64,000 nucleotides of DNA from Maribacter sp. (GTDB taxonomy: Bacteria > Bacteroidota > Bacteroidia > Flavobacteriales > Flavobacteriaceae): contig JAHENB010000066.1 of assembly GCA_024643345.1 (NCBI GenBank), positions 1-64,000 on the forward strand, given 5' to 3'. Each line of letters starts with the position of its first letter. Positions within the stretch are counted from its first letter, which is position 1. Below, piece by piece: positions 24,451 to 33,338 of the stretch. Under the pieces are notes generated by a model. It was not told where the DNA came from. It was given only the letters and a program-made list of their open reading frames with translations, and did not search any database. Made by a program: the position numbers and the translations under genes.

Positions 24451-25160
24451 ACAAACCCTTCAAATTCAAACAATTCACCGTGGAACAGGATCGCTGTGCC
24501 ATGAAGGTCGGTACCGATGGGGTCTTGCTAGGGGCTTGGACCAGTCTGGCCAACCGGCCTGATTCAATTTTAGATATCGGTGCGGGAACCGGTCTGGTCG
24601 CCTTGATGCTGGCCCAACGCAGTTATGCCGAAACCATAGATGCCGTGGAAATCGACGGGCCCGCTTATGAACAATGTATGGAAAATTTCGAGGCCTCCCC
24701 ATGGGCCCACCGCCTCTTCTGTTACCATACCGACTTTGAGGAATTTAGTGCAGAAATCGAAACGCCCTATGACCTGATCGTTACCAATCCGCCCTTTTTT
24801 TCAGAGCAGGTTTCCAGCGGAGATCTTGCAAGGGATAGAGCGCGACAAAACGAATCCCTACCTTTTGAAGATCTGGTCAATGGGATATCCAAACTACTTT
24901 CCCCAAGCGGCATTTTCACAATCATTTTACCCCATGGGGCGGAACAGGGATTTTTGGACAAAGCGGCCAATGTCGGATTATTTCCCAGTCGCATCACCAG
25001 GGTCAAAGGAAGTCCACAAACCGCATACAAACGCAGTCTGATCGCCTTGGAATTTCACCCTACAGATTTAAAGATCGAGGAACTGACCATTGAGACAAAG
25101 CGCCATGAATATACCTCTGCCTATATGGAATTGACCAAAGATTTTTATTTGAAAATGTAG
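24447..25160 (+). CDS. trmN6: tRNA1(Val) (adenine(37)-N6)-methyltransferase
   Basis: The 237-residue class I SAM methyltransferase has motif I LDIGAGTGLVALMLAQR (residues about 42-58), acidic VEIDGPAYEQ, and the catalytic NPPFF (about 114-118) of N6-adenine methylases. The N-terminal FKFKQFTVEQDRCAMKVGTDG is a strong family marker of YfiC/TrmN6, which modifies A37 of tRNA-Val. It overlaps the sulfatase by four bases and converges directly (no gap) with the guanidino-enzyme gene. Confidence 0.92.
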   Translation: MNKPFKFKQFTVEQDRCAMKVGTDGVLLGAWTSLANRPDSILDIGAGTGLVALMLAQRSYAETIDAVEIDGPAYEQCMENFEASPWAHRLFCYHTDFEEFSAEIETPYDLIVTNPPFFSEQVSSGDLARDRARQNESLPFEDLVNGISKLLSPSGIFTIILPHGAEQGFLDKAANVGLFPSRITRVKGSPQTAYKRSLIALEFHPTDLKIEELTIETKRHEYTSAYMELTKDFYLKM

Positions 25161-26042
25161 TTATTGCAACCTCCTTTTCAATGGTCTTGTCAAACAGGTC
25201 GGACCGCCCCCGCCCTTGACACTGATTTCCCCGCCCATATAGGAATACACTTCGCAACCTGCTTTTTGAAGTGCCGCCATGGTGAGCGGATTACCCTCTA
25301 CCATAATACATTTACGGGGGGCGATCGCCAACACGTTACTGCCCATAGAGTCAAATTCCGCCTCCGGCACTTCCACCAACTCAAAACCCCTTGCAATCAA
25401 TAGGTTCCTGAATCGGATGGGCATCAAAGGGGAGTAGACCACGGCCAAATCTTCATCTACCGGACTTAAGATCGACATCAAATGGAAGACATCACTTTTG
25501 CCTTTATAGTGTGGCAGGTCGACCACTATAACTTCTATCCCGTAAGGCGTGAGCAGGCTTTTAAGTTGTTCTATACCCGCTTCATTGGTCCTATAGGTAA
25601 GTCCGACCGCCAGCGTATTCCCGTCCAACCAGGCCACATCGCCTCCTTCCAGGGTTCCAGGAACTTCTATAGTACCTAGAATGGGTATCCCTGCAGCTTC
25701 GTAAACCGATCTATGCATTTTGGGTTCCAATATTCGGGCCTGCTTTCCCATATTGCATAGGATCATTCCATGATCGGTGGCGATGGAGGCATCCCTGCAA
25801 TACATGGCGTCCAAAGACAGGGAATCATCCGGAGCCATTGACATAATATTCCCCTGGGCCGCCTCCAATAGTTTAAGGAAGGCCCGATATTCTTTTTTCG
25901 CGCCGATCAAATCGGGCCTTGCCAGATAATTGAGGGCCTTCCATTCACGGTCTACTTTGGCTTGGTTGAAAAAGGCATTGGAAACTGGATTCACAAACAC
26001 CTTATGCAGGGGCAGATATTCTGAATGGCTGGTATATTTCAT
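25161..26042 (-). CDS. Amidinotransferase / dimethylarginine dimethylaminohydrolase family protein
   Basis: The 293-residue penteine-fold enzyme has the acidic pair region APDDSLSLDAMYCRDAS, GTLEGGDVAWLDG, the catalytic His in KSDVFHLMSIL and the nucleophilic Cys near the C-terminus in GGGGPTCLTRP. The family hydrolyses or transfers guanidino groups (arginine, methylarginines). The exact substrate cannot be read from sequence. The APC transporter gene lies 12 bp upstream on the same strand, pointing to uptake and degradation of arginine or a derivative as one unit. Confidence 0.85.
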   Translation of the reverse strand: MKYTSHSEYLPLHKVFVNPVSNAFFNQAKVDREWKALNYLARPDLIGAKKEYRAFLKLLEAAQGNIMSMAPDDSLSLDAMYCRDASIATDHGMILCNMGKQARILEPKMHRSVYEAAGIPILGTIEVPGTLEGGDVAWLDGNTLAVGLTYRTNEAGIEQLKSLLTPYGIEVIVVDLPHYKGKSDVFHLMSILSPVDEDLAVVYSPLMPIRFRNLLIARGFELVEVPEAEFDSMGSNVLAIAPRKCIMVEGNPLTMAALQKAGCEVYSYMGGEISVKGGGGPTCLTRPLKRRLQ

Positions 26043-26054
26043 TATCGCAAGCGT

Positions 26055-27365
26055 TTATTCGGGCGTCTTCTGTTTCCACTTTAACCAAACATAGATGGGG
26101 GTACCCAAGAGCAATAAGATGAATCCCCAGAATACCGACTTTTCACCTGCCCCGAAAATGGCCCATAGGGCATAGGCAAAGGTGAGGCCCCCCAATACAA
26201 AAATACTGATTGCAGGTTTTTTGGTCCTTTCACCTTCCAATGAAATCGCAACATAGGCGGCCGCGGAAAAAAGGTAGGGAACCAGGGTACATAGCGTCGA
26301 AAGAAGGATCATAAATTTGAACTGCTCTACCAAACCTTCGGTATAATTCATCGACATCACCACAGAACTCAGGATACTTCCTATAATAAGGCCCCAAACT
26401 GGGACGCCCTTGCTATTTTCCCTTTGAAATATTTTGGGGAAGAGTCGGTCTTTGGAAATCGCCTGTGACACCTGACTTTGGATGAGGATCCAACCATTGA
26501 GTGCTCCAAATGCAGCAATGGCCACTCCGGCAGCAACAATATCTTCCCCGACCTCGCCACTCATAATGCGCATGGCATCGGCGAAGGGAGCCGGGGAACT
26601 GGCCAATTGGTCTATGGGAATCATGCCCATGACCATTATGGTGCTCAGTATATAAATGAGCGTGGTGATTGCAGTCCCCAACATGGTGGCCCTAGGAATG
26701 GTTTTTTCCGGGTGATCTACATTTTCTGCGGGCACGGTGGCACTTTCAAGCCCTAAAAAGGCATAGAGGGTCATGGTGCCCGTGATGGCTATCGCCGCCA
26801 TGGAGCTTTCGCCACTTTTATTGAACGGAATAAAATTGTCGGTGTTAAAAAAGAAAAAGCCCCCTGCGATGACGACCAAAATGGGCACCAATTTCAGCAA
26901 GGTCGTGACCAATTGCGTTTTACCGGAATTGCGTACCCCTCTGGCATTGACCCAAGTGAGGAGCCAAAGGGCGCCAAGTCCCGTGAACAGGGCCCAAATC
27001 GGCTGTACTTCAAAAATTGGGAAGAAAACGCTCATTGCGCTTACAAAAGCGATGCACAAAACGGCATTGGATATCCAAACCGCAATCCAATAGCCCCAGG
27101 CGACCAAGAACCCAACATAATCGCCAAAACCCTTCTTGGCAAAAGCATAAGGGCCGCCACTTTTATTTTTGACCAGGTTGCTCAACTTGCTGAATACCCT
27201 CGCTAGCAATAACGCGCCAACCGAAGAGGCCAACCAGCCCAGAATGCTAATGCCCCCATAACTGGCCAGTGCAGCGGGCATTAGGAAAATGCCGGCGCCG
27301 ATCATATTACCGATGACCAAGGAAGTGGTCATCCATATCCCCAATTTTTTCTTATTGTTGGCCAT
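26055..27365 (-). CDS. APC family amino acid permease
   Basis: The start is set at the ATG at 27365 (436 residues, MANNKKKLGIWMTTSLVIG); a TTG three codons further out adds nothing. About twelve hydrophobic helices are visible. The first carries GNMIGAGIFLMPAAL, the helix-breaking substrate motif of amino acid/polyamine/organocation antiporters, and GGPYAFAKKGFGDYVGFLVAW is also typical. It resembles AdiC/ArcD-like arginine or other cationic amino acid exchangers. The guanidino-enzyme gene follows after 12 bp. It is divergent from the Rieske oxygenase gene. Confidence 0.9.
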   Translation of the reverse strand: MANNKKKLGIWMTTSLVIGNMIGAGIFLMPAALASYGGISILGWLASSVGALLLARVFSKLSNLVKNKSGGPYAFAKKGFGDYVGFLVAWGYWIAVWISNAVLCIAFVSAMSVFFPIFEVQPIWALFTGLGALWLLTWVNARGVRNSGKTQLVTTLLKLVPILVVIAGGFFFFNTDNFIPFNKSGESSMAAIAITGTMTLYAFLGLESATVPAENVDHPEKTIPRATMLGTAITTLIYILSTIMVMGMIPIDQLASSPAPFADAMRIMSGEVGEDIVAAGVAIAAFGALNGWILIQSQVSQAISKDRLFPKIFQRENSKGVPVWGLIIGSILSSVVMSMNYTEGLVEQFKFMILLSTLCTLVPYLFSAAAYVAISLEGERTKKPAISIFVLGGLTFAYALWAIFGAGEKSVFWGFILLLLGTPIYVWLKWKQKTPE

Positions 27366-27452
27366 AGAGAACAAATGGGATCCGGGTCATAATTTTCACC
27401 ATAATTTGTTACTTTTGATTCGCTATGGTAGCAATGTACAAATTAAATTCGC

Positions 27453-28541
27453 ATGGGTCTCCATTTCAATATTGATAAAGATATCCGCAAAGCGGAAACC
27501 TTGCCAGCAGAGTTTTATAGGAGTCCCGAGGTATTCGAAAGCCTAAAGAAAAAAGTCTTTTATGGGTCTTGGCAGTGGATCGGTCATCATGACGTATTGG
27601 AAAACGACAAGAACGCCCACCCTTTCATTTTGCTCGATCATTTTTTGACGGAACCCATGTTGCTCACCCGCGATGGAAATTCGCAACTTCATTGCCTGAC
27701 CAATGTCTGTACCCATCGGGGTAATCTTTTGGTAGATCATGCCTGCCAGACCAAAAAATTGGTTTGTGGCTACCATGGCCGGCGTTTTGCCATTGACGGC
27801 ACCTTTGAACATATGCCGGAATTTAAGGAGAGCCTCGACTTCCCCAGGCCGTGCGATAGCCTGCATGAATTTCCGTTGCGGCATTGGGGGCCTTTTTTGT
27901 TTGCCGGACTCAAACCTATCTTCGACTTTCAAACAGTGATCAATGCCATGGACGAGCGCATTGGATTTTTACAATTGAATGATTTCAAATGGGACAAAAG
28001 CCGGAGCAAGGACTATTTTGTTGATGCCCATTGGGCACTATATTGTGACAACTATTTGGAAGGCTTCCATATCCCCTTCGTTCATGAAGATCTGGATGCG
28101 GCCTTGGACTATGGAAATTATGATACCGTTCTACATGAATATATGAATCTGCAAATTGGCTATGCCCAAGGCAGTGAAACGATATTCGATCTTCCCAAAA
28201 ACCACATAGACCATGGCAAAAAGATCGCTGCCTATTACTACTGGGTATTTCCGAACATGATGTTCAATTTTTATCCTTGGGGACTCTCGATGAACCTGGT
28301 ACAGCCCTTGGCACCTGACCGGACCAAAGTATCGTTTTTAAGTTTTGTCAGGGATGCTTCATTGCTCGATAAGGGCGCGGGATCCGGTTTGGACAAGGTG
28401 GAACTGGAAGACGAAGCGGTGGTGCAAGGGGTTCAAAAAGGGGTGCGTTCCCATTTTTATCAGGCGGGTCGATTTTCGCCCACCAGGGAAAAAGGGGTAC
28501 ATCATTTTCATCGGTTATTGGCATCATTTTTAAACGCCTAG
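27453..28541 (+). CDS. Rieske aromatic ring-hydroxylating-type oxygenase alpha subunit
   Basis: The 362-residue protein has an N-terminal Rieske domain with the [2Fe-2S] ligands in TNVCTHRGNLL and LVCGYHGRRF (C-x-H ... C-x2-H, residues about 87-110) and a C-terminal catalytic domain with CDNYLEGFHIPFVHEDL (mononuclear iron ligands in the N..GxHxxxxH pattern). Family members oxidise aromatic rings, carnitine, betaines or sterols; no partner reductase or beta subunit is adjacent, so the substrate stays open. Same-strand acyl-CoA dehydrogenase follows but has its own promoter. A -7-like TACTTTTG (27410-27417) lies upstream. Confidence 0.88.
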   Translation: MGLHFNIDKDIRKAETLPAEFYRSPEVFESLKKKVFYGSWQWIGHHDVLENDKNAHPFILLDHFLTEPMLLTRDGNSQLHCLTNVCTHRGNLLVDHACQTKKLVCGYHGRRFAIDGTFEHMPEFKESLDFPRPCDSLHEFPLRHWGPFLFAGLKPIFDFQTVINAMDERIGFLQLNDFKWDKSRSKDYFVDAHWALYCDNYLEGFHIPFVHEDLDAALDYGNYDTVLHEYMNLQIGYAQGSETIFDLPKNHIDHGKKIAAYYYWVFPNMMFNFYPWGLSMNLVQPLAPDRTKVSFLSFVRDASLLDKGAGSGLDKVELEDEAVVQGVQKGVRSHFYQAGRFSPTREKGVHHFHRLLASFLNA

Positions 28542-28590
28542 CCGTCAATTTCTACTGAATATATTCCTTTAAATTTATAACAATACCCTC

Positions 28591-28620
28591 TTGTAATGTT
28601 ATGGATCCTTGCTACCTTTG
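28591..28620 (+). promoter_or_regulatory. Promoter of the acyl-CoA dehydrogenase gene
   Basis: TTG (28591-28593), 19-bp spacer, TACCTTTG (28613-28620): an exact Bacteroidota consensus. It lies 15 bp before the ATG at 28636 and rules out a TTG start at 28609 that would sit inside the promoter. Confidence 0.8.
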
Positions 28621-28635
28621 ACGAAAAATTGCACT

Positions 28636-29814
28636 ATGCGACCCGATCTCTTTGAAGCCCCCGATTATTACAGGCTCGACGATTTATTGAGCGAAGAACA
28701 CAAACTGGTACGTGATGCCGCCCGTCAGTGGGTGAAACGCGATATCTCGCCGATCATAGAAGACTATGCCCAAAGGGCGGAATTCCCAAAACAGATCATC
28801 AAGGGATTGGCCGAAATCGGCGCATTCGGACCTTATATTCCCGAAGCTTACGGAGGGGCCGGTTTAGACCAGATCAGTTACGGCTTGATCATGCAGGAAA
28901 TCGAAAGGGGCGATAGCGGGGTACGATCTACCGCCTCGGTGCAATCTTCCCTCGTCATGTATCCCATATTTACCTATGGATCGGAAGCGCAGCGAAAAAA
29001 ATATTTGCCCAAATTGGCCTCAGGGGAAATGATGGGCTGCTTTGGGTTGACAGAGCCCAATCACGGTTCTAATCCCGGCGGCATGGAGACCAAGTATAAG
29101 GATATGGGCGACCACTATCTGTTGAACGGGGCCAAGCTTTGGATCTCCAATTCCCCTTTCGCCGATATCGCGGTGGTCTGGGCCAAAAATGAGGAAGGGC
29201 GAATCCACGGCCTGATCGTGGAACGGGGCATGGAAGGTTTTTCAACCCCGGAAACCCATAATAAATGGTCGTTACGGGCTTCTGCCACCGGCGAATTGAT
29301 CTTTGCAAATGTGAAGGTGCCCAAAGAAAACCTATTGCCGAACAAAAGTGGTTTGGGAGCGCCATTGGGTTGTCTCGATTCTGCAAGATATGGGATTTCC
29401 TGGGGGGCCATCGGGGCTGCCATGGATTGCTACGATACCGCCTTGCGCTATGCCAAGGAACGGGTCCAATTCGGTAAGCCGATCGCGGCCTTTCAATTGC
29501 AGCAGAAAAAATTGGCCGAGATGATCACCGAAATCACCAAGGCACAATTGTTGGCCTTTCGCTTGGGACAACTGAAAAATGAAGGAAAGGCCACTACGGC
29601 ACAGATATCCATGGCCAAACGCAACAATGTCGACATGGCCATTAAAATAGCCCGGGAAGCGCGGCAGATTTTGGGTGGAATGGGCATCACCGGCGAATAC
29701 AGTATCATGCGGCATATGATGAACCTTGAAAGTGTGATCACCTATGAGGGCACGCACGACATCCATTTGTTGATCACCGGAGCGGATATTACGGGACTGC
29801 CCGCTTTTCAATAA
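28636..29814 (+). CDS. Acyl-CoA dehydrogenase, glutaryl-CoA dehydrogenase-like
   Basis: The product has 392 residues from the ATG at 28636. It shows the whole acyl-CoA dehydrogenase fold: helical N-domain ([16 protein letters not shown]), [19 protein letters not shown] (flavin contact, close to glutaryl-CoA dehydrogenase), [17 protein letters not shown], and [16 protein letters not shown] with the catalytic Glu. Glutaryl-CoA dehydrogenase oxidises and decarboxylates glutaryl-CoA to crotonyl-CoA in lysine and tryptophan breakdown, with electrons going to ETF. The match to that branch is strong, but specificity residues were not modelled. It has its own promoter. Confidence 0.9.
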   Translation: MRPDLFEAPDYYRLDDLLSEEHKLVRDAARQWVKRDISPIIEDYAQRAEFPKQIIKGLAEIGAFGPYIPEAYGGAGLDQISYGLIMQEIERGDSGVRSTASVQSSLVMYPIFTYGSEAQRKKYLPKLASGEMMGCFGLTEPNHGSNPGGMETKYKDMGDHYLLNGAKLWISNSPFADIAVVWAKNEEGRIHGLIVERGMEGFSTPETHNKWSLRASATGELIFANVKVPKENLLPNKSGLGAPLGCLDSARYGISWGAIGAAMDCYDTALRYAKERVQFGKPIAAFQLQQKKLAEMITEITKAQLLAFRLGQLKNEGKATTAQISMAKRNNVDMAIKIAREARQILGGMGITGEYSIMRHMMNLESVITYEGTHDIHLLITGADITGLPAFQ

Positions 29815-29854
29815 AAAAGATACTTTGCGGCGGCAGCACCAAACAACACCCTTT

Positions 29855-30178
29855 ATGAGGTCTGCCCTTCCGCCATTTCCAATGTTAGGCATTGCCTGCA
29901 AAAAAGAGGTCGATAAAAAGAAAATCGATCGATCAACCGATACACAGGTATCGACCTTTGATAAATCGCAATTTGACACCCACGATCCATTGCTGGGGGA
30001 TTTGTTTGTGGCAGTACAAATGCAACCAATATTTGCGGACAACAAGTCCTTTGTGGTGCCCGGAGGCCGTTTTATTGAGGTCTATTCTTGGGACAGCTCT
30101 TTTACGATGCTGGGATTGGCCGAAAGTAAGGTTTCCCTGCAGGGCAGGCTACGAAGGTTTTGTTCTGTGTCAATCTAG
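29855..30178 (+). pseudogene. Trehalase relic with internal deletion and scrambled end
   Basis: The frame from the ATG at 29855 encodes a lipoprotein-like start ([14 protein letters not shown]), then [17 protein letters not shown] followed by ADNKSFV, which matches the N-terminal region of GH37 trehalases (LGxLFxxVQxxxxFxDxKTF). It is joined directly to [20 protein letters not shown] then LAES, the trehalase signature 1 (PGGRFxExYxWDxYFTxxGL). About 100 residues normally separate these blocks. After LAES the frame ends in 16 unrelated residues, and the catalytic second half is gone. It is a dead trehalase gene that lost most of its length by deletions. Its end overlaps the lipoprotein gene by four bases on the opposite strand. 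Confidence 0.85.
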
Positions 30179-30558
30179 TTACGAAGGTAAGAGAGACTCA
30201 GCTCATCGTCGGCCACATCGGGATTGTCGACAAAGGTCAATGTCAAAGTACTGCCCTTGATCGAATATCTGAATTGTCGGCCATTTGGAAGGCTTATCAA
30301 ATTGCCTTCGACGGAATAGGAATAGTTGCCCGAATTGCCCAAGAAAGCCAGGTCGTCGGCATTATCGACCACTAAGGTACTGCCTTTAAAGGTGATTTTA
30401 TTGGCGCTGAAATCAGTGTTGGGATCAAAAGCACAAAAGCAGCTGGCACTGGTGAGCGTCCACTTTCCTTCGAGCTCCACATGAACCACATCGTCATTGT
30501 CTTTGGTGCAGGATACCAAAAACAGGGCTGCTAAAAAGATGGTGGTCATTCGTTTCAT
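30175..30558 (-). CDS. Small lipoprotein, lipocalin/META-like
   Basis: The 127-residue protein has a lipoprotein signal ([17 protein letters not shown]) and then a beta-rich domain beginning [18 protein letters not shown] and continuing with [29 protein letters not shown] and [13 protein letters not shown]. The GKWxL opening and strand pattern resemble lipocalin-like or META-type proteins of Bacteroidota. Two cysteines in SCFCAF could form a disulfide. The function is unknown. It is a single gene, tail to tail with the trehalase relic. Confidence 0.75.
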   Translation of the reverse strand: MKRMTTIFLAALFLVSCTKDNDDVVHVELEGKWTLTSASCFCAFDPNTDFSANKITFKGSTLVVDNADDLAFLGNSGNYSYSVEGNLISLPNGRQFRYSIKGSTLTLTFVDNPDVADDELSLSYLRN

Positions 30559-30905
30559 AAGGTTCTCAAACCTGGGCGCTATTATTAGAACGCAATAATT
30601 GGATTTGAAGTATTCCTTCGGAGGTGTTTTTGGTCGAAAAAATCAAAAAACCGGCCGCTCACCACAAAAACCGAATGGTTCACATCAATTATTTGAATTC
30701 CCCGAGCCTAGATTGTAAGTTTACCTTGTAATCATAAAACAAACGTAATTTTTTCATTTTCATATAGTGTTCTCGTAAAAGAGTCCGGTCATGAGCGATC
30801 GGGCTCTTTTTAGTTAAAGCTCTTCCATTGCAAAATCGGGCAGCCTTTGCGAAAGGCTTTCCGAACACCTTCAAAACCCCTGTTGACCCAATTGTCGCCA
30901 CCTGA
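30559..30905. other. Gap without a supported gene
   Basis: The gap between the small lipoprotein and the DUF1080 gene contains one hairpin (30777-30811). An open frame on the minus strand (30689-30901) has no family features, overlaps the hairpin and was not accepted. No promoter of the TAnnTTTG type could be placed confidently. Confidence 0.5.
30777..30811. terminator. Terminator-like hairpin
   Basis: aaaagagtccggtc (30777-30790) pairs with gatcgggctctttt (30797-30810) with two wobble positions and a 6-nt loop. A-run and T-run flanks allow it to work in either direction. It fits best as a terminator for transcripts leaving the DUF1080 gene. Confidence 0.55.
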
Positions 30906-31790
30906 CTAATAGATACAACTGCTATTATCGGCCTTCACAAAATACGATTTGTAATTTTTTGCTTTTTGGTCCATACAACCACATAGATTGAGCAGTTCGA
31001 TCGATTTAAAATCGATTGGATGTGTTTCCGCTTGTATGGAGATATAACCTTCGTTTACCGGCGTTCCCTCCTGGTAGGCACTTTCCTCGTACCCACTAAT
31101 CGCACCGCCCCCTATCGTCGGCTTGCTATATTGCATCACTACCTGGCCTTCCAAAATATGTTGGAGTAAAGAATCGCCAAGGACCAAGGCTTCGACTTCT
31201 ACCCACTGATCCCCGGCATAGGTCTTGGAGGTGGAATTGATGCAATGTGGCGAGAACAATGAATCTCCCATAACGACATTCGTGCCTGGGGTGCAGAGGT
31301 TCGCATTGGTACGGGGGTGCACCCCATCGCCCCCTAGCAGTTGCAGTTCCAAGGAAATCGGGAAATCCTGTTCCAGTCCAAGGGTGGCGGGATCCTGACA
31401 GTGCAGCATCAAACCATTGTTTCGAAAGGCCCATTCCGGTCCACCCGTCATCTGGTCTCCTACAAAACGGTAAGTAGCCTTCAGCCGGTAGTGTGAAAAT
31501 TTCTGTTTGTAGTACAGGTGTCCAAAATTGCCTTTGAATGTATCTTGTGCCACGTAACGCACGCTGAGCAGGCTATCCTTTAAGATAAAGGTATCGTGGT
31601 AGTTTTCCCCCAACGGATAACCGGTGAACTTAGGGGTCCATTGATCGAAATCCGATCCTTCGAACAAAGAAATCCATTCTTCCTTATCGACATCAACCCC
31701 TGGGGAGGAACATCCCTTTAGCCCCATGGCAATTACCAATAGGAGACAGGCTGCAACACAATAAGGACTTTGGCAACGGTTTGGTCCCAT
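30906..31790 (-). CDS. DUF1080 (3-keto-disaccharide hydrolase family) lipoprotein
   Basis: The 294-residue protein has an N-terminal hydrophobic signal with a lipobox-like Cys (VIAMGLKGCSSPG, about residue 27). The DUF1080 concanavalin-like sandwich follows: EEWISLFEGSDFDQWTPKF, PLGENYHDTF, FGHLYYKQKFSHYRLKATY, PEWAFRNNG. DUF1080 proteins act on 3-keto-glycosides produced by dehydrogenases. It is a clear paralogue of the 41810 protein (shared PLGEN, LYYK, YRFVG, PEW blocks). The C-terminal 25 residues (LNLCGCMDQKAKNYKSYFVK) are an addition with two cysteines not seen in the paralogue. It is about 100 bp upstream of the DUF1501 gene's end, same strand. Confidence 0.85.
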   Translation of the reverse strand: MGPNRCQSPYCVAACLLLVIAMGLKGCSSPGVDVDKEEWISLFEGSDFDQWTPKFTGYPLGENYHDTFILKDSLLSVRYVAQDTFKGNFGHLYYKQKFSHYRLKATYRFVGDQMTGGPEWAFRNNGLMLHCQDPATLGLEQDFPISLELQLLGGDGVHPRTNANLCTPGTNVVMGDSLFSPHCINSTSKTYAGDQWVEVEALVLGDSLLQHILEGQVVMQYSKPTIGGGAISGYEESAYQEGTPVNEGYISIQAETHPIDFKSIELLNLCGCMDQKAKNYKSYFVKADNSSCIY

Positions 31791-31893
31791 AGTAGAAGAT
31801 TAGGTCAGGTATGATTCTAAAGATATGCCAATTTACGCACAAGAGCTGGTAAACGAAGCTAATTAAAGTTCTATAAAGCGAATTTCCAGAACT

Positions 31894-33327
31894 TTATCCA
31901 AACAACTCCAAAATGGGTTTCCCTTGGCCGTCCGGAGTGGTATAAAATGGTCTCCCCTCTATGGTATAATGGGTTTCCGGGTGCATGCCCAGTGCATGGT
32001 AAATCGACTGGTGTACCTGATCGATCACCACTGGCTTGTCAATTGAGGCACAGGGGCGTTCATCTGCCGTTTTACCGTATACGAGTCCTTTTTTGACCCC
32101 GCCGCCCCAAAGGAGAATGGAGCTGCCATTGGTAAAATGTCGGTGCATGCCATAGAATTTCTCCTCCGTAATGATGTCGGGTTGGTTTACCTGGTCTTGT
32201 ACCGGATCGCCCGGTCGGCCTTCCATGATGGCATCCCTACTAAATTCACTGGCCAGGATGATCAAGGTGCGGTCCAAGTGTCCGGAGGCGTCGAGGTCTT
32301 TGATCAATTGGGCCACTGGCCTATCGATCAGTTCCTTCATCCTTGCGGCCCTTGTATGTCCGTTTTCATGGGTATCCCAGCCGAGAAAAGGCTCGTATTC
32401 TGTGGATACACTGATAAATCTGCCGCCGTTCATCGCCAACCTTTTGGCCATTAGACAGCCCAAACCGAACCGCCCTGTATTGTAGGCATCATAAACTTCC
32501 TTGGGCTCCTGGGTAAGATCGAAGACTTTCGCTTCCGGGGAATTCAGCAACCGATAAGACTGTTCCATGGAGCGCATCAAAGATTCCCTTTGGTAGTCGC
32601 TTCCCTGCTCCATCACGGCACTTTTGTTGGCCAATTCCTTGTACAGTTTGTATCGGGCTTCGAACCTTTTTAATGTCATGCCTTGCGGCGGTCGTACACT
32701 TTCCAGTCCACTTGAGGGATCTGGAATGAGAAAAGGGCCATATTCGGTTCCAAGGAAACCTGCAGAATGAAAGGCCTTCAATTCTTCAGCCTCCCCTACC
32801 GTAAATCGCTGTCCCATCGCAATAAATGGTGGGATGACCGGATTTGAAGGTCCTAGTTCCTTGGCGATCCAAGCTCCTATATGGGGCGCCTGGACCGACT
32901 GTGGGGGCTCATAACAGGTATGCCAATGGTATTGGTGCCTGGTATGGAGAATAAAGCCAAGATCCGCCGACTTATACGAACGGATGATCGCACCCTTGTC
33001 CATGACACTCCCTATATTTTCAAGACCTTGTGAAAATTCAAGTCCGTTGACTACCGTAGGAATTTTTGGGAAGGTGCTCAGCACGCGTTTGCTTTCTACC
33101 CCTTTTTGATAGGGCACATAGGCCTTGGGGTCGAAGGTTTCGGTATGCGCCATCCCACCGGCCATCCATAGCAAAATAACAGTATCAACCTTTGAGCTTA
33201 TGGCAGGAACATTTCCACAGGAACTTAAAAAACTGCTGAATGGAATACTAGCGGCCGCAGCGGACGCACTGGCCGCGGCCATTTTTTTAAGAAATTCCCT
33301 GCGTGGGTTGGTATTCGAGGCGTCCAT
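31894..33327 (-). CDS. DUF1501 family exported protein
   Basis: The start is placed at the ATG at 33327 (477 residues) because it opens a signal with basic RREFLKKMAAASASAAAASI and because the upstream gene ends 11 bp before it; the longer frame would overlap that gene. The body shows DUF1501 features: DTVILLWMAGGMAHTETFDP, HTRHQYHWHTCYEPPQ, GWDTHENGH and SEFSRD, an alkaline-phosphatase/sulfatase-like fold. DUF1501 genes almost always follow a DUF1549/DUF1553 cytochrome gene, as here, in PVC-superphylum bacteria and some marine Bacteroidota. The biochemical role is unknown but tied to sugar utilisation by context. Confidence 0.9.
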   Translation of the reverse strand: MDASNTNPRREFLKKMAAASASAAAASIPFSSFLSSCGNVPAISSKVDTVILLWMAGGMAHTETFDPKAYVPYQKGVESKRVLSTFPKIPTVVNGLEFSQGLENIGSVMDKGAIIRSYKSADLGFILHTRHQYHWHTCYEPPQSVQAPHIGAWIAKELGPSNPVIPPFIAMGQRFTVGEAEELKAFHSAGFLGTEYGPFLIPDPSSGLESVRPPQGMTLKRFEARYKLYKELANKSAVMEQGSDYQRESLMRSMEQSYRLLNSPEAKVFDLTQEPKEVYDAYNTGRFGLGCLMAKRLAMNGGRFISVSTEYEPFLGWDTHENGHTRAARMKELIDRPVAQLIKDLDASGHLDRTLIILASEFSRDAIMEGRPGDPVQDQVNQPDIITEEKFYGMHRHFTNGSSILLWGGGVKKGLVYGKTADERPCASIDKPVVIDQVHQSIYHALGMHPETHYTIEGRPFYTTPDGQGKPILELFG

Positions 33328-33338
33328 AGCTACTTCGT

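Noticed and set aside
30689-30901. 70-residue open frame on the minus strand between the small lipoprotein and DUF1080 gene
   Set aside because: It overlaps a terminator-like hairpin, has no family features and no signal or helix pattern.
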